Positions 1 through 12,755 of a stretch of 64,000 bases of DNA are shown here, piece by piece. The notes beneath the pieces are model-generated. The model did no database searches, had not been told where the DNA came from, and was given only the letters and a program-made list of their open reading frames with translations. How positions within the stretch are numbered: position 1 is the first letter of the stretch; every line of letters begins with the position of its first letter. The stretch comes from Oreocharis arfaki (taxonomy: Eukaryota > Chordata > Aves > Passeriformes > Paramythiidae). The stretch lies in the NCBI GenBank assembly GCA_013398015.1, contig VZRR01006730.1:1322054-1386053 (forward strand), written 5' to 3'. The translations under genes were made by a program, and so were the position numbers.

Positions 1-1954
1 GTCTCTGCAGGCAAGGCAGCCTTCACCCTTCACACGCCCTTGTGCCTCAACCTTCACCTTTTTTATAAACAAGGTCCAGCAGAGCACCTTGTTTGCAAAC
101 GGTGCCTCCATCAACCCCACCAAGCTGTAATTTTGAGATGTCTGTGTAGTTCACAGTAGTGCACAATAAATACATGTCCGATAACACATCAGTTGACCAG
201 ACAGAGATCAAGTACGCCTTCTGGTTACTCTTACCAGAGTCAGACTGAAAGGTGGTATTCTCTGGGGCTTTTAGTGCTGCCTATGTGAGAGCAGAAGAAC
301 ATCTATATTTATAAATTACATATACACCTAAAGTTACATTTTATGTCAAATCAACTAATTACAGGATTTGTGGATGAAAAATCTTTGAGACATCTAAAAT
401 CAGGGGAATGTGTTAATTTTTCAGACCTCTTATTCTGTGGAGTTTTCAGGGTACCTTGTCAGGCTGTACATGAAAGAACACTTGGCCATGGTTCTCAAGA
501 AAGTTCAGATAAGGTAAATATTCCCTGTATCAAGGAGAAAAGCTAACATGATGGTGCTGAGACAGACATACTGGACATAATTGGATGCAATTTATCAGGA
601 GAAAGCTGTACATGATAATGCAATTTGAACACTGGAAAGCATGACAATGCATGGTGAACTTCAAGGAGATCCATCTGTGTCAAATTGTGTGTGCTTTGTG
701 AGGCTGCAAGGGTGAGCACTGTCTGAATATCTGTTGTTTCTGCGGGATTTTAAAAATTTTTCTTATTTCCAAAACAAATTTCTCCTGAGTGGTTGATTGA
801 ATGCTACGTAGTTCAAATGTCTCTTTGACAAACAAATCCTTCCAGATTTTGGAAGCCTTCCAGTTTTGTTTTCTTTTTAAGTGCTGCTTGCTTAGATCTA
901 TCAACCAGTAGTGTCTGCTTTCCAAGACCGGATAGGATTGAGAGATTAGTACCACTAATGGGAACTTAGGAACTGGGAAGTAAATATCTAATGGAACTTC
1001 TTTTCATTGTATAGAGGAATGGAAGTCAGACAAACAAATGTTTACCAGACTAAGTTTTCAGATTATATATTAAATAATAATAATTCATTGATTTCTTGCT
1101 CCCCACATGCAACTGGGAAAAAGTAGAAAGTTCTAGAAATTTGTCTAGAAACTAATTCTTCAAAGTTTTCATCATAAAGTGTATGGAGAAGAAAGGCAGA
1201 AGGGGATTCCATTGTGATGGCCTCTACAATATCTCTGCCCAAGGGCCTGAAGGGCCATCAGGATGGGTGAGGTATGTAGTGTTTCATTTAGCTGTCGTGA
1301 AGTTAAAATTACGCAGTCCTGCACAATAAACTTTCTGACAGTCTTGATCTACCCTGACATGCTTCTGTTGAGTAAGCACAAAATATGTTCACGGTTTCGT
1401 TTATTAAGAATAACAAAACATATTTGAGAGATATGCAGCAAAGACTCAGATGTATCTATACAGTTCCTTAGAATCTAAAAAGCAAGCAGAGGAGAATTTC
1501 TGATGTGCTTGATTTATTGATTTTAATCTACAGTGAATTGACAGAACACTCCTGTCCTACAGCTCACCTGTTAAAAAAAATATAATTGCAGAAAAGTATA
1601 TGAAATAGATAGTGGAAATGCTTCCTTCTGGTGTTTCTTCTTGGCAGATGTGCTAAATGGTTATTCCTTTCATCATATGGTTCTCACGCTGTAAAATACT
1701 GCCTGCTTTTTCTCTGCTACATAAGTCAGGCAGACTGCCCATGCACTGGCAGAAAAAAAATAGATGACCTTTCTGAAACACTGAAATTTGTCAGGGCTTT
1801 TTAACTGGCATTTCGTTTGTGTGTGCTGTAGTCCCTTGAATTGGCACACTCTCTTTGACTTCACATTACTCCTTTCTCCGCATCAAATATAATTCATTTT
1901 GAAAATGAGCAGTGACATTTTATACTGAGGCTTTATCAAAGTTATAAAATCCAG
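1..1954. other. Unique non-coding sequence
   Basis: I recognise no gene, RNA or transposon here. Open frames are short (67 codons at 343-546, 91 codons on the minus strand at 680-955), have no recognisable motif and are within chance expectation for AT-rich DNA. AATAAA hexamers occur at 165-170 and 1325-1330, but no coding exon stands upstream of either. Confidence 0.6.
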
Positions 1955-2049
1955 TCTTTCTTTCTCTCTTTCTTTCTTTTTCTTTCTTTCTTTTCCTTTC
2001 TTTCTTTTCTTTCTTTTCTTCCTTTTCTTTCTTTTCTTTCTTTTTCTCT
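1955..2049. repeat. (CTTT)n pyrimidine microsatellite
   Basis: About 95 bp of almost pure pyrimidine built from CTTT units, with interruptions by CCTTT, CTCT and runs of five T. On the minus strand it reads GAAA/AAAG and produces a lysine/glutamate/arginine-rich frame (1920-2126) that is only the repeat translated. The interruptions suggest an old, partly degenerate microsatellite, although length polymorphism remains possible. Confidence 0.95.
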
Positions 2050-4423
2050 AAATTGAAAGCACTGAAGCTAATTAGAATCACACCAATAATTCTGCAGAGG
2101 GCAATGGTTCTAATAAGGAAAATCATGTGAGTGGGACATTTCTAAACAATGCCATTAGAATTCTTCTAACAGGTCCCAATTAATTATATGGGAAAAACCC
2201 AAAAATAGATTGTTATGTCAGACTTGTGAAAGTCCAAAGCTGGGCTAGAAATAGAAAACACACCCACATGGATATACTGGGGACATAGTGCTCTCCCTAT
2301 CTCCTCCATCTCTGATATTTTTCCGTTTTGAGATAGTGATATAACTGTTTAATAAAGAAGCAGTGGTGGAAATTAAAAAACTAACATTACCTTGAATATA
2401 TTCTTTGGAGTTTTAGTTGAGGGATCTTTTTGTATCTAATTCAACCACGTTTGTTGTTCATTAATACTTTAGAAATTGCAGATGAATGAACATAGGCATA
2501 ATAACTTAGGAGTGTTGGTTCATTTGAATTAATCAGTGAGATTGTATGTGTTGTTTATGTTGTATGTGTCCTCTAAAGATCCAGCAGATCCAATGACATG
2601 ATGACAAAATATTACTCTTTCATTATTGAAGCCAGATATTATTTTAAAAACATTCATGGAAAAAAATAATTAGTCCCTGTCTAGGGACTGCCACATGAAT
2701 GTCCTTCAGTGAAAAATTACACATTCAGTATTTCTTGAATGGCTTTAATAAAGCATATAAAGCACATTAAAAGAAAATTTGCTCAGAGCACTGACATGTG
2801 CCAGAGGGCAGATTAATGAGAACTGGATAGCCAAGCCACCTGCCTGACTTCTGTACCGACAATTCACTGAAGTTTTAAGAAATTGCTAAAGTAGTTTGTA
2901 ATTTTTCGTTGCCAGAAGTACAGTGTCTTAGACTTTCCTTGGGTTCCCGGTCAATGTAAAGGGTAACAAGAGAAAAGCAGTCTTGGCTGCAGGGGCATTC
3001 GTACCATTTCTGCCTGTAATGTCAATATAGGTGTCACATTTGTCACCTGACATGGCAATTATGTGTTTCTCAAAGAGGAAGCACTTGGTTTGCTGTAGAG
3101 TATTGTGGCTCCATACTCACAGCTGCTTAGTCAGAAAGATTATTATAGAAAATTGCGATTACTTACGAACTTGACACATAGCACATCACGATCAATACTG
3201 ATATATCTCTCACTAATTTTCTGAGCTCTTAATTAGTTAATAAAGCTATGCTGTTTTGAAGAGGAACCCTAGTTAAACACCTCCTCTGCTGTGACTGGTC
3301 TTATCACAGTATATTCCATTTCAAAGGAAGAAGAAAAAGCCTAAAAGTCTTGAATGTTTCAGTGACGCTTTTTTCTCAGCTTTTCAGAGTTGTCTCTGGT
3401 AAAATGCTACAAAAATGTTGATTTCCCTCCCAGAGAAGCACTGTATTCCCTTCTTGAATTAACTTAGCTCTTCCAAGCTCTGTTGTTGGTAGAAGAGTCT
3501 TTTTATGTCTCTCCTAATTATTGACTAATCCTAACTGGTCACAATCCACAGAAAGATACCTCTTGAGCTGTTTGTCTGACTATCAAAATCAGCCATCTTC
3601 AGTCTGGCTGCAACGTGCAGACTGTCTCTGGATCATCATCCGGCTGTCATGATAAAAGGTTTGCTTGAGGAGGCGGCTTTATCTCTGGTAGTTGGTTTTT
3701 GAAATGTTTTGGCAAACTAGCAGCTCGTGTCTGTCTCCTGAGTGTTGATAGGGTTGCTGGTGTAACAGGAATGGCTGCAGCTATCCAGGTCTCAGTCTAA
3801 TTTGTGTGGTGATTGTCAGGTGATAGACAATGTTGAATAGAAACATTTGAGTAGAGAAAACTGATGAAACCTCTCTGCTGCAGACCTAATGAGACTCCTC
3901 AGAGCACCTTATGATGTTTAAAATACTGAGAATGACAAAAATGAGAAATTTAACTCAAAATCCACTGGTTAGAGGTCTGGACCTCACTGTCTTTGACTTA
4001 CAGATGTGATGACTTGTTGAGAATGCTGCATAGAATGATCTGAGGAGAGTTATAACTCTTTCCTACTCAAGTCATCAAAAGCATTTGTAACTGGAACAAA
4101 GTAGTGTCATAGACAGCTGTCTCTGCAGAGTCTCTAGGAGGAAGCGAGAACAAAGATTCCTTCTCAATTCAAGCTGCAGTTCCTCTTTGTGTCTACATTA
4201 TTGGCATATTTCCATATCTTTATCTTAATGCATGAAATCAATGCTGTCAGCAGTTTCCTCAGTTCTCTGGACTTGCAGATCATTTGCTGGAACCATTACT
4301 TCAGCAACATTGTTGAATGGCCTTGCTTCTCTACTGGGGTTACATATTGGTGTGATCCTCCCTGTGGAGTTTTCCTGCATGATTCTTGTCACCTGCCGTT
4401 TTATTTTGCTACTGCTAACTTTC
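2050..4423. other. Unique non-coding sequence
   Basis: No gene or transposon recognised. A small perfect hairpin lies at 2672-2689 (AGTCCCT, four-base loop, AGGGACT). A homeodomain-like AATTAGTTAA lies near 3231-3240. Neither is strong on its own. Confidence 0.55.
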
Positions 4424-4440
4424 TTTTTTTTTTTTTTTTT
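4424..4440. repeat. Poly-T run (17 T)
   Basis: Seventeen uninterrupted T residues. It falls inside a 128-codon plus-strand frame (4189-4575), giving it a run of phenylalanines, and makes a lysine run on the minus strand. That argues the frames are spurious. I found no flanking target-site duplication marking it as the tail of a retrocopy. Confidence 0.9.
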
Positions 4441-7400
4441 GAAGAGTGGGAGAAGATCCTGATGCCCATAGTTGTTGAAAAAGCTTTGATGCATGTGAAA
4501 ATACCCAGACTGTTTGCAAAAGACAGGTACCATGCAGAAATCAGACAGATAATTGAAGTTGCCATCCGTTTGTAATCCAGTTCTACCCTATGAAATCTTG
4601 TATGCCCCCCTTCAAAAGGGGGAAATTCTGTCTACAAACAAATTTAAACTCCTGCAACCTTAGGTACAGAGAACAGAATTTAATTGAATTAAAATATTTG
4701 GCCAACTAGAATTTAAAAGCAGTTAAATTCAAGTAGGCCCACAAGCTGGAATAGAATGTGCCAAAGGTTTGGTCTTCTGATTTAAGAACCATTTAGGTGT
4801 ATCCCAGCTACAATTTTCCAAAAAAGAACTGGCTTCCTTATCCAAACTCTCCAGAAAAGTTAGCATCATTCACTCCTTAGGCACAGGAAATTCGTAGCAG
4901 GTTTTTTGCCCTGGGCTGTGAGTTTGACTCCTGAATCTGGAGGATTTTTTTTACTTTCTTTTCAGGATTTTCTGTGATTTGGTGCAGTTGGGAGGTTTTT
5001 CCTCATTTTGCTACCTCGACTGAATTAATCACTTGATGGGGAGCAGTTGTAACTGAATAAGATACAGGGAATTCAAACTGAAGTAGGGCATATTCATTCT
5101 CACTGCAGGGCAGGGTGAGAAGCTTCCCTGATGCAGACCAGATTTTTCATACCAGAACAATCGATCTGCCTTCCTCTCGCCGGTCTCCTCAGGGGCCCCT
5201 CAGAAGACAAGAGTCAACCTTGCTCTCTCTACTCCTCCCATCCCCATCCCACAAGCAATGGATGATGTGACAGCCATACTACAAGCTGCAGTCCAGGTGA
5301 TGGGTGCAGATTTGGCTGGGTGAGAAGACTGGTTGTCAAGCCATGCCGTAGGGACCCTCTCAGTGCACCAGTAGTTGTGTGCCTTTTACATGATCAACAC
5401 ACCACAGTCTCCATCGTGTGATCAGTGTGGAGCACACTGACATTTTTAGAGTAATTGTGGCATAACTTCACCTATGTAAGAGGGAATGGGGAGATCTGGC
5501 CCCAGCTGCTTCCATCAAAGCCTATGGGACTTGCTTGTGCCAAAAATAGTTCACCCCATTGTAGAATAGAATGTCTGCAGAAAATGTCTTGTGTTCACTG
5601 TGAGATCTGAAGGAAGTGGCTTAGAGGAAGGAAATTTACGTCTGTTCCTCTCAGCTCTGCCGGAGAGATTGCATGTAGTTCAGCTCTTGCCTACAGAGCT
5701 TGTCTCAGGTCAATGCCTACACAAATTAAATTCCCAAATGTGACAGGTGGTATTTGTTTGGCATGCATGTTCTCAGTTGCGTGCTGTGTCCCTCAACGAA
5801 GTGGCTGGAAAAGGAGGGCCCTTGGAAAGGACAGCAGGGGATGGGTGCTGTTTTGGGGAGAAGGTTCCAGGTCTGGCAGGACAGTTAGCGCAGCCTGGGA
5901 GGCTGCAGCTTGTTGTGGCAAGACCACCCCGAGGAGAACAAGCAGGACCCAGAGATAACAAAGTGAGCTTCCTTGGGATGAGAGGACACTGGCAAAGTTT
6001 GGTGCAATCCAGAAAGCCACTGAGCTCTCCAAAGCAATTCCTACAAGCAAGGATCTGTCTCCAAGGTAACAATGAGAAGAGGAGAGATTTATTTGGAAAA
6101 CTGTTTCATTTTCATTCTATCTGATGTGGTCACTTTGAATTTTTTGCAACTTAAATGCTGGGTTATTTATGGTTTTTTTCATATAACCTATCCCTTCTTC
6201 AGTTTGAAAGCCTTTTGTCTTCTTACATTATCTTCCTGTAGAATGACATCAAGGCAGATCGAGATCAAACCATTACTGCCTTTCTACAAATCAGTCATTT
6301 CTGGGCATTTAGTATTTTTGTAGTTCCTGTTTGTAACAGACACTCTCAGCTGATCTTTGGTGTGGCTTTCTGTTGGTTTTGGTGTGATAATAGAACTGAC
6401 AATAACTTCCTGCAGGAGAAACCTTTGCTTTGCAGATTCTGCTGTTTAAGTGCTGCCTTCTGCACCAACACTGCGTCTGGTTCAATGTCTGATTCTGACA
6501 GAAACGTGTATTTTTTACTTTTCTGGCCTCTGTATATTTCTGACCTACTCTTCTGCTTATGTGCTTAGGTGTGTAAAGCATTTGATGACTCAGCTTGTTT
6601 GAGGTATGCAGTTCTTTGTGGTGCAAGTAGGAAGAGACCTAAGTGAAATAGTGGACTTTGACAGATTGTAGGCAGCAGGGCTCTTCCTGTGCTTCATAAA
6701 ACCTGCTAGGATGCGTGGATTGTGAGAGGAAATGGTGTCTAGTGTCTTCTCACCATATATGGGACTGGAGAAGTATTTATATTGTCACTTAGGGCTGAGA
6801 TGGATTTATTCCCAGTTCATTCCAGTTCTTGTGGCTCAGCTCTGGTTTTTTTCACACCTACTCATACCATTCACAGACTTGCACAATCACACACAAATTT
6901 GACAACCTGCATGAAAAATTAACCGTAGATTTTTAGATCATGATGTTATTTAGTGCTTTAGGGAATGTGGTACAGTGAACTTGTTATGCAGGAAGAGCAT
7001 CTTATCAAGCAGGTGCCCTTGCCGTGTTCAGTAAATGATACTTCTACATTTTCCCTGGCAGGAGGTCTCAGAGCTACAAGTGCTCAGTGGATCTGGCCCT
7101 AGTGCTTGGGGACTACATCAGCATAAAGACTGCCATTTCTAATTACTGCCAAATCAGAAAGTGCAGTGGGAGGATCCTTTTAGTCCTGACTTCTTCTGAG
7201 TCGTGTGCTGGTCCTGAGCTGTAGCAATGTCTAATTAGCTGGTGTGTGTTTGTTGTTCTCTGCAAGGGTCCTTTCATATGACCTTTCAAAAACATCTCTG
7301 CCTCATCTTTAAGCATTCTTGCTAGACTATTCTCATCTAAAGAAAATAAAGCAGGAAGATAAAGAATTAGAACTATAAAACACCCAGATAAGGAGACAAA

Positions 7401-9749
7401 ACGATAGCAAGTAAATCATCAGACAGGTAGGACAATATGAAGAGAGAGTGCTTCACAGTCATTATTAATCTTAATGTTGAAAGTCCTTAAGCAAAGGTAT
7501 AAAAGGCATATCCAAACATCAGACCATAATCTCCAGTGTAAGAAGGTCCTGGGAGACATTATGACTTCTTGAGAACCACTGTCCTTGTCCGTCATGGCCG
7601 GGCTGCTTACTGCTTGTGAATATATAGGTAGGAAAGAATGACCGTAAAAGGATGAATGAGTTAAAACCATGAGAGAAGGACAGTGACTGAGTGAAATTAA
7701 TTTTGACTGAAATAAAATTCCCTTTCTTTCCTTTATGGTCTCTCACCAAGTTTAGTCACAATACTTGTGTATATCGGTGCCATTGGTTAAATTCAGAAAC
7801 TCAAAATCAATTTTATGTTGTGTTAGTGATACTATAACATTTAGAGGAGGTAGGAGAAGGGGGTCATAATATTTTGATATTGAGTATGTGTAATTCAAAA
7901 CTTAAGAATGAAGAAGCAGCAGGGCAGCATTATTGTTCCTTTCCTCAGCATGTGAGTAGGTAGGTAAGGAGGCCCTGTCACTACTAATTCAATATTAAAA
8001 ATGTATATTCTGTTGAAAAGTGTCTGCTTTCATTAACAGTAGGTAGAATTGCCAAGTCCATTTTTCAGGGGAAGCAATGCTGCTACTGGCACTGAATGTA
8101 TCCTTCAACATTTCCAAAAGCGCATCGTTACGTACATTGTTTGGGTAGCATTTATTCCCATTGTTTGCTGTGTTTCTCTAGGTGATCATGGTGTTAGACT
8201 GTACTGTTGAATCCACCGTTCTCAGTTTGCTTTTGGGTCAAATACTGGTGTAAAGTACCTCATTCAGCCGGAGCCATAGAGCACTGCTCAGCATTTGTTG
8301 AGGCTCTAACTTGAAGTATTTGTGGGAAGAAAAGGAGACATTCCTGCGTTCACACACTGAACCAACGAAGGAGAAACGGGGTCATGAACTTGGAAACACA
8401 AGGGTTTTATATCTAAACCACTGTCTGGATGCATTTCCTTTGGGGAAATGTGCTCGGGGGAGATGCTGATGCTGGTGCATTTCCCCTGAGCACAGTGGGA
8501 AGGACACTGCTGTGTTGCTCAGCACTGGCTTTATGAAGTGCCATGTGCTCTTTACAATGTCACGGACCCCTCTGTGCCAATGGGAATTTTGCCTGCTATG
8601 AGCCATTAATACTGAGGTTACCATCTGCTTCTTTCTGCTTCTGGGTGCAGACAAGGACTGTCTTTTTTTTTTCACATGCAGTGGATCTGCAGCCAATGTT
8701 TGGGTTTTAATATCTTTAGTAAAGGAAGAGAAAGAGCTGCATCAAATGAATAATTATCCTAGAGGCTTTGTGTGCATTAGTTACACAGGAAAAGCAGTCA
8801 GACTGCAATCCTGAAACCAACAGTGGGAGTTTATAGTATTTGAAAAGGTGGCAGCCCAGACTCCTCTTCTGTGTTATGACTCTGTGAATGTGCTGGTGTG
8901 GTTTTACATACGAAATTATTGCACCCAAAATTTTAGTCTTGGCCTTCATGCAGTATCTTCTACAATGCAGGACATAATGCTGCTTTCTGATACAAAAATA
9001 TTTTTCTCTATATGGTCATTTGCACTCTTCTTGCAGAGTTTAAAACACAACCATTTTTGTTTTCTAATGTTGCATCTTATTTGTTCAGGAACACTAATTA
9101 CAAAAGATACAGAGGATACAGAGCAGTAGAGAACGGGCTTGTCTGAGTCAAAATGTCAGTGACGGTCATCAGCTTGGAGAGACATGCAGTCTCCATTAAA
9201 GTATCATTAACCTTTGGTTGAATCCAGGACCAAAAGCTCTCAAAATGGATATTAACTGGGAGTTTGCAGAATGAAATGCTGGAAAGATGAGTAAAGAACC
9301 AACCCAGTGCATTGATCAAGCTAATTTTCAAGGCATTTAGCAGAACTAATGTCGTCAGGGAATAATGGGCACTTTTATTTGTAAACTGAGCACTTTTAGT
9401 ACAGACGATGAGACACAGTAAACATGCAGGTTCCTCATACAGTTTTTCTTACCACTTTTCAGACTAAATTGGCAGCATAACATCTTTCTTCTATATTGTA
9501 ATGCAATGTTTAATTTAAGTTTGAGCACTGCTTTGAAATACATTTTGCATGAAAGATCTTTCACAGAATAACATTGCTGTATTTTGCACTGTCAAGTACA
9601 AGAAGCAAATGGACACACAGGAGATACATCACAGAGGTTGTCTGAGGTGAGAGCTGAATAAGGTAGATAGCAGATCCAGTATTCAGTCACTTGAATGAAA
9701 AGAACACTGAATGCCTGGGACAAAAACTGCGGAAATGTGTTTTTGTTTG
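4441..9749. other. Unique non-coding sequence with one GC-rich patch
   Basis: No supported gene. A locally GC-rich patch at about 5790-6065 is bounded by a plausible splice acceptor (AG at 5695-5696) and a plausible donor (GT at 6066); see findings. A short hairpin lies at 4606-4622 (CCCCCTT / AAGGGGG). Homeodomain-type TAATTA motifs occur around 7140-7240. The remainder shows nothing I can name. Confidence 0.5.
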
Positions 9750-9832
9750 AGTGCTGTGACTTGCACCCACAGTGTTAACCTCATCTTTCCTACTGCAGTT
9801 TCTGCTTGTCTAAAGAACTGTCTAGTTGAAGT
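9750..9832 (+). mobile_element. Possible MIR-type SINE remnant (weak)
   Basis: The order of short blocks resembles the MIR core: GCTGTGACTTGC, then TTAACCTCATC, then a CAGTTTC-like block and a TGTCTAAAG-like block. In MIR these correspond to the 'tgtgacc ttgggcaagtc', 'ttaacctctc', 'cagtttcc' and 'tgtaaaa' segments. Identity is low and the match is by eye. It could be chance similarity. Confidence 0.3.
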
Positions 9833-10698
9833 TTTAATGTGTCCCCTACTCCTTTTCAGATTAATGTTTGTTGACTCATTACAGGAATTTTACAAGTAAA
9901 AGCAATGTTGGGGATTATTTGCTTTTTTTCCATCGTGTTCTAAAACTGCCTAAGTGATCAACAATGAAATTTTGGTGCTTCAGCTGACATTTAGCTATTG
10001 AATGCTGTCCCGAAACAGCCAAATATTTCTTCTAATGACTTGTCTGGGAATCCCAGATAAGTAAAGCCAGAGATAAAATACATTCTTCTATGTAGTCTAT
10101 TTGCTTATTTGTTCAGACAGGTAAAACAGAACAGTTTAAAAAACATGTTTAGGGTCCCCCAAATATGACTATTTTTATTGTCTTCCAGATGTCACCTTCA
10201 TAAATGTTGTACCTGTTCACTGCAGGCTGAGGTCAAGAGAAGGGTTTTTCAGCGATATCAGACAAAGCTGCAGCATGCCTTTTGTGACAACAGAAATTCA
10301 GTGTAAGATGAATGCAGCACAGAATACTAAAGCTCAGTATGTCCCAGTTTTGTGGCTGACCGGAAAGCAGGGCTGTTTCAAACTGAAGATAGAGCAGTGG
10401 GGGTTTCTCCTTGTATAAAAGTTGGGTTCTTGTTTGTCTGCCAAGTCCCAGCTATCCCCAGGAAGTGGGGACCGTTAGAGACTCTTACAAGTCACCAATA
10501 CTTTAAACATCTCTATATTGTACTATATTCCTTTCAAATATAGGAACTAACATGCAGATGATTGAAAAATTCAGCTTCTGTTGCATATTCTTACTTGATG
10601 TCTTTGAGGTGTCAAGTGATAGCTTTTCACACACTGCTATTTTTTATGCTAATTCTGATAGCAGTAGTAGTAATATTGGGACTTACATTTTTATGTTG
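9833..10698. other. Unique non-coding sequence
   Basis: No gene, RNA or repeat recognised in this stretch. Confidence 0.55.
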
Positions 10699-11085
10699 CA
10701 TAGAATCACAGAATGGTGATGTTAGAAGGGACCTCTGAAATCATCTGATCCAAGCCCCTACTCAAGGAGAGGCAGCTGTTCAGGGACAATTCCAGGAGAC
10801 TTTTGAATGTCTCTGAGGATAGTGACTCCATGGACTCTCTGAGCAACCTGTGCTGGTGAGCAGTCACCCTCACTGGAAAAAACTGTTCCCACAAGTTCAG
10901 GCAGAATCTCTCATGTCTCTGTGCCCATGGCCTCCTATGCTGTCAAGATGCTTGAAGATGCCAGGTAGTTTTGCCCCAGCATTGATCACTGGTTACTGGC
11001 CTCAAACTCGACATGGTGCCACTGATCACCACCCTCTGAGCCTTGCCAGCCAGCCAGCTTTCAATCCATGTCAGTTCTGCTTCAC
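10699..11085 (-). mobile_element. CR1 LINE 3' fragment, minus strand
   Basis: CR1 is the dominant avian non-LTR retrotransposon. The fragment starts with CATAGAATCACAGAATGG, the reverse complement of the CR1 3' tail, followed by the diagnostic 'GAAGGGACCTCTGAAATCAT' block, 'CTGAGCAACCTGTGCTGG' and 'CCCTCACTGGAAAAAACTGT'. Toward the far end it has 'GCCAGCCAGCCAGCTTTCAA', which matches a more 5' part of the CR1 3' region. The spacing between these blocks suggests internal deletions. As usual for CR1, it is 5'-truncated and has no obvious target-site duplication. An 88-codon plus-strand frame here (10850-11116) is a by-product. Confidence 0.88.
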
Positions 11086-11992
11086 CTCAGTTTGCTTCAG
11101 ATTTTCTTCATACTGAGGATAGTTTATCACTCAAATCTAAGTGGAGCTGAAGCAATCAAATATCAAGAGAAACAGTTTGGTCTTAATAGATTTAATTTTA
11201 GATTGCAGTGGTTTGGTAATGCAAATGAATGTTCAGATCTGTCACTATCATTTTGTCCAAAATACTGGCAGAGTTTTCTTTCAGATAACTGCTGGTAGGA
11301 TATAAAATTCTGTTGCTTCATATTTGATTTTCTTCCTTCCCCTGACTGTTTCACTACTGCATAGTGTTGAATTTAATTACCTTTTCTGTTTGCTGCAGGA
11401 GAATAGAGAAAATACTTGTAGACCACCAAGCTGATATTTGCATTACCACCTGTAGAGATGAGAAAGCTTCAGCTACTCATTCTGTTCTTGGCTTCCCTAG
11501 CAGTTCATGCTTGGTATGGACAGCTGGATACTTTGAGATGTTCTCAAATCATTCTGACCATTTAGCATTTATCAGAAAACTGTTCCCTTTGGTGATAAGA
11601 TGCATTCAGAGTAGTGTCCTCTTGCTTGTTCCAGAAGCATTGGACTAACTCCTATACTTGTTGGTGGGTTGTGGTGTCCTCCATCTGAACTTTCAAGTTT
11701 CTGCATCAGCTGTCTTTTAACGCAGAAGTGTAACTACGAACTTTGTCAAACAAAATCTGAAACCAGCAATGCCTTGCACTTGTGCTTTTCGAATTAACAG
11801 AGACTCAGGATGGAATTCTAGTCAGGCAATTTTCTGCTAAAATGAATTTTTTTAATTGACATAAGGCATCTCTAAAATATTAATGTGATTTGGTCTTTGG
11901 AGGAGATTAAAGAATAGTTGTGTAGTTTTATTCTGCTCCTAAGCCTTTCATATTCAGTGCCCCTTTTATCTATGTCTTGATGTGACAGATAT
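11086..11992. other. Unique sequence with a weak exon-like frame
   Basis: A 94-codon open frame (11364-11648) begins just upstream of a good-looking acceptor (pyrimidine tract, then CTGCAG, AG at 11397-11398). I do not recognise the product. See findings; I do not call a gene. Confidence 0.4.
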
Positions 11993-12017
11993 TGTCAAAT
12001 ACTGAGAGTATTTGACA
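11993..12017. repeat. Perfect 11-bp inverted repeat (hairpin)
   Basis: TGTCAAATACT at 11993-12003 and its exact reverse complement AGTATTTGACA at 12007-12017 are separated by the trinucleotide GAG. It could form a DNA cruciform or an RNA stem-loop if transcribed. It is not followed by a T-run and lies in no recognised element. Confidence 0.85.
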
Positions 12018-12551
12018 CCTCTTTTCCTGAGAAGTTGCTTTTATTTTTATTTGTTTCCCTTACCCTCAATGTTTCTGGCCAGAGCACAGAAGAACTTGCT
12101 TGGCATTGCAAGTCACAAAAATTGAAGATTCATCAAAATATCAAAGTTTTTCGGTGCACCATTCACCCTTTCAATCCTCTAAATTTTGCCTACAATTTAT
12201 AATAGATCTCAATCACTAGGCTGTTCAGGGTGTGTTCTTAAACCTTCTAATGTTGGACAGTCAATGAAAATACCACAATTAACATGACATTACTTATTTT
12301 TAAACGAACCTTTTGTTAACAAAAAATCCCTTTGTGCTGCTCATTTAACTTGTTGGTTGTCATGCCCCTTTTCCCAGGGGAAACCATCCCTGGCTCATTC
12401 TGTTGTGCTGTGACATTGACAGCTTTTTGCTGCAGGGAATCTTCACATATTTTCCCCAGGTAAAGAGACAGCAATATGATGTAATTTTAGCTGTTTTGGG
12501 AAATGGACACAGTAAGAAAGGCAAACACAAAAAAAAGTGCAGCTGTGTGGC
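12018..12551. other. Unique non-coding sequence
   Basis: No gene or transposon recognised. Confidence 0.55.
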
Positions 12552-12755
12552 TCACGGGACTAGCAAGTAGCTGTGAGGCACCTGTATTCTATTCCTGGCT
12601 CTGTCATTGTCTGGTGCTATTGTGAGCTAGAAAATTAACCTTATTCTGTGACTGCAGCACCATTTATAAAGTGGGAATGATAATGCTTAGCACCACAACG
12701 GGGCAGTGTAATTCTTCGCTAATTAATATTTATAAAGTGCCAGATTCTCCATAAC
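12552..12755 (+). mobile_element. MIR-type (CORE-SINE) ancient SINE remnant
   Basis: The amniote MIR pattern can be followed for about 200 bp in the right order. It begins with a GGGACTAGCAAGTAG-like left part and 'TCTATTCCTGGCTCTGTCA', the box-B-proximal region of the tRNA-derived head. Then come 'AAAATTAACCTTATTCTGTG' and 'ATAAAGTGGGAATGATAATG', matching the usual 'taaaatggggataat' segment. It ends with 'TTCGCTAATTAATATTTATA' and 'AAAGTGCC', matching the 'taattcattaatgtttgtaaagtgc' end. Divergence is high, as expected for a family inactive long before bird diversification. Confidence 0.72.

Noticed and set aside
1920..2126. Lys/Glu/Arg-rich 68-codon minus-strand frame
   Set aside because: It is the CTTT microsatellite translated.
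4189..4575. 128-codon plus-strand frame with a Phe run
   Set aside because: It crosses a poly-T run, has no recognisable domain and overlaps an equally open minus-strand frame.
5747..6124. 125-codon plus-strand frame as a protein gene
   Set aside because: Three other frames in the same GC-rich patch are equally open and the translation shows no motif. Kept only as a possible non-coding exon.
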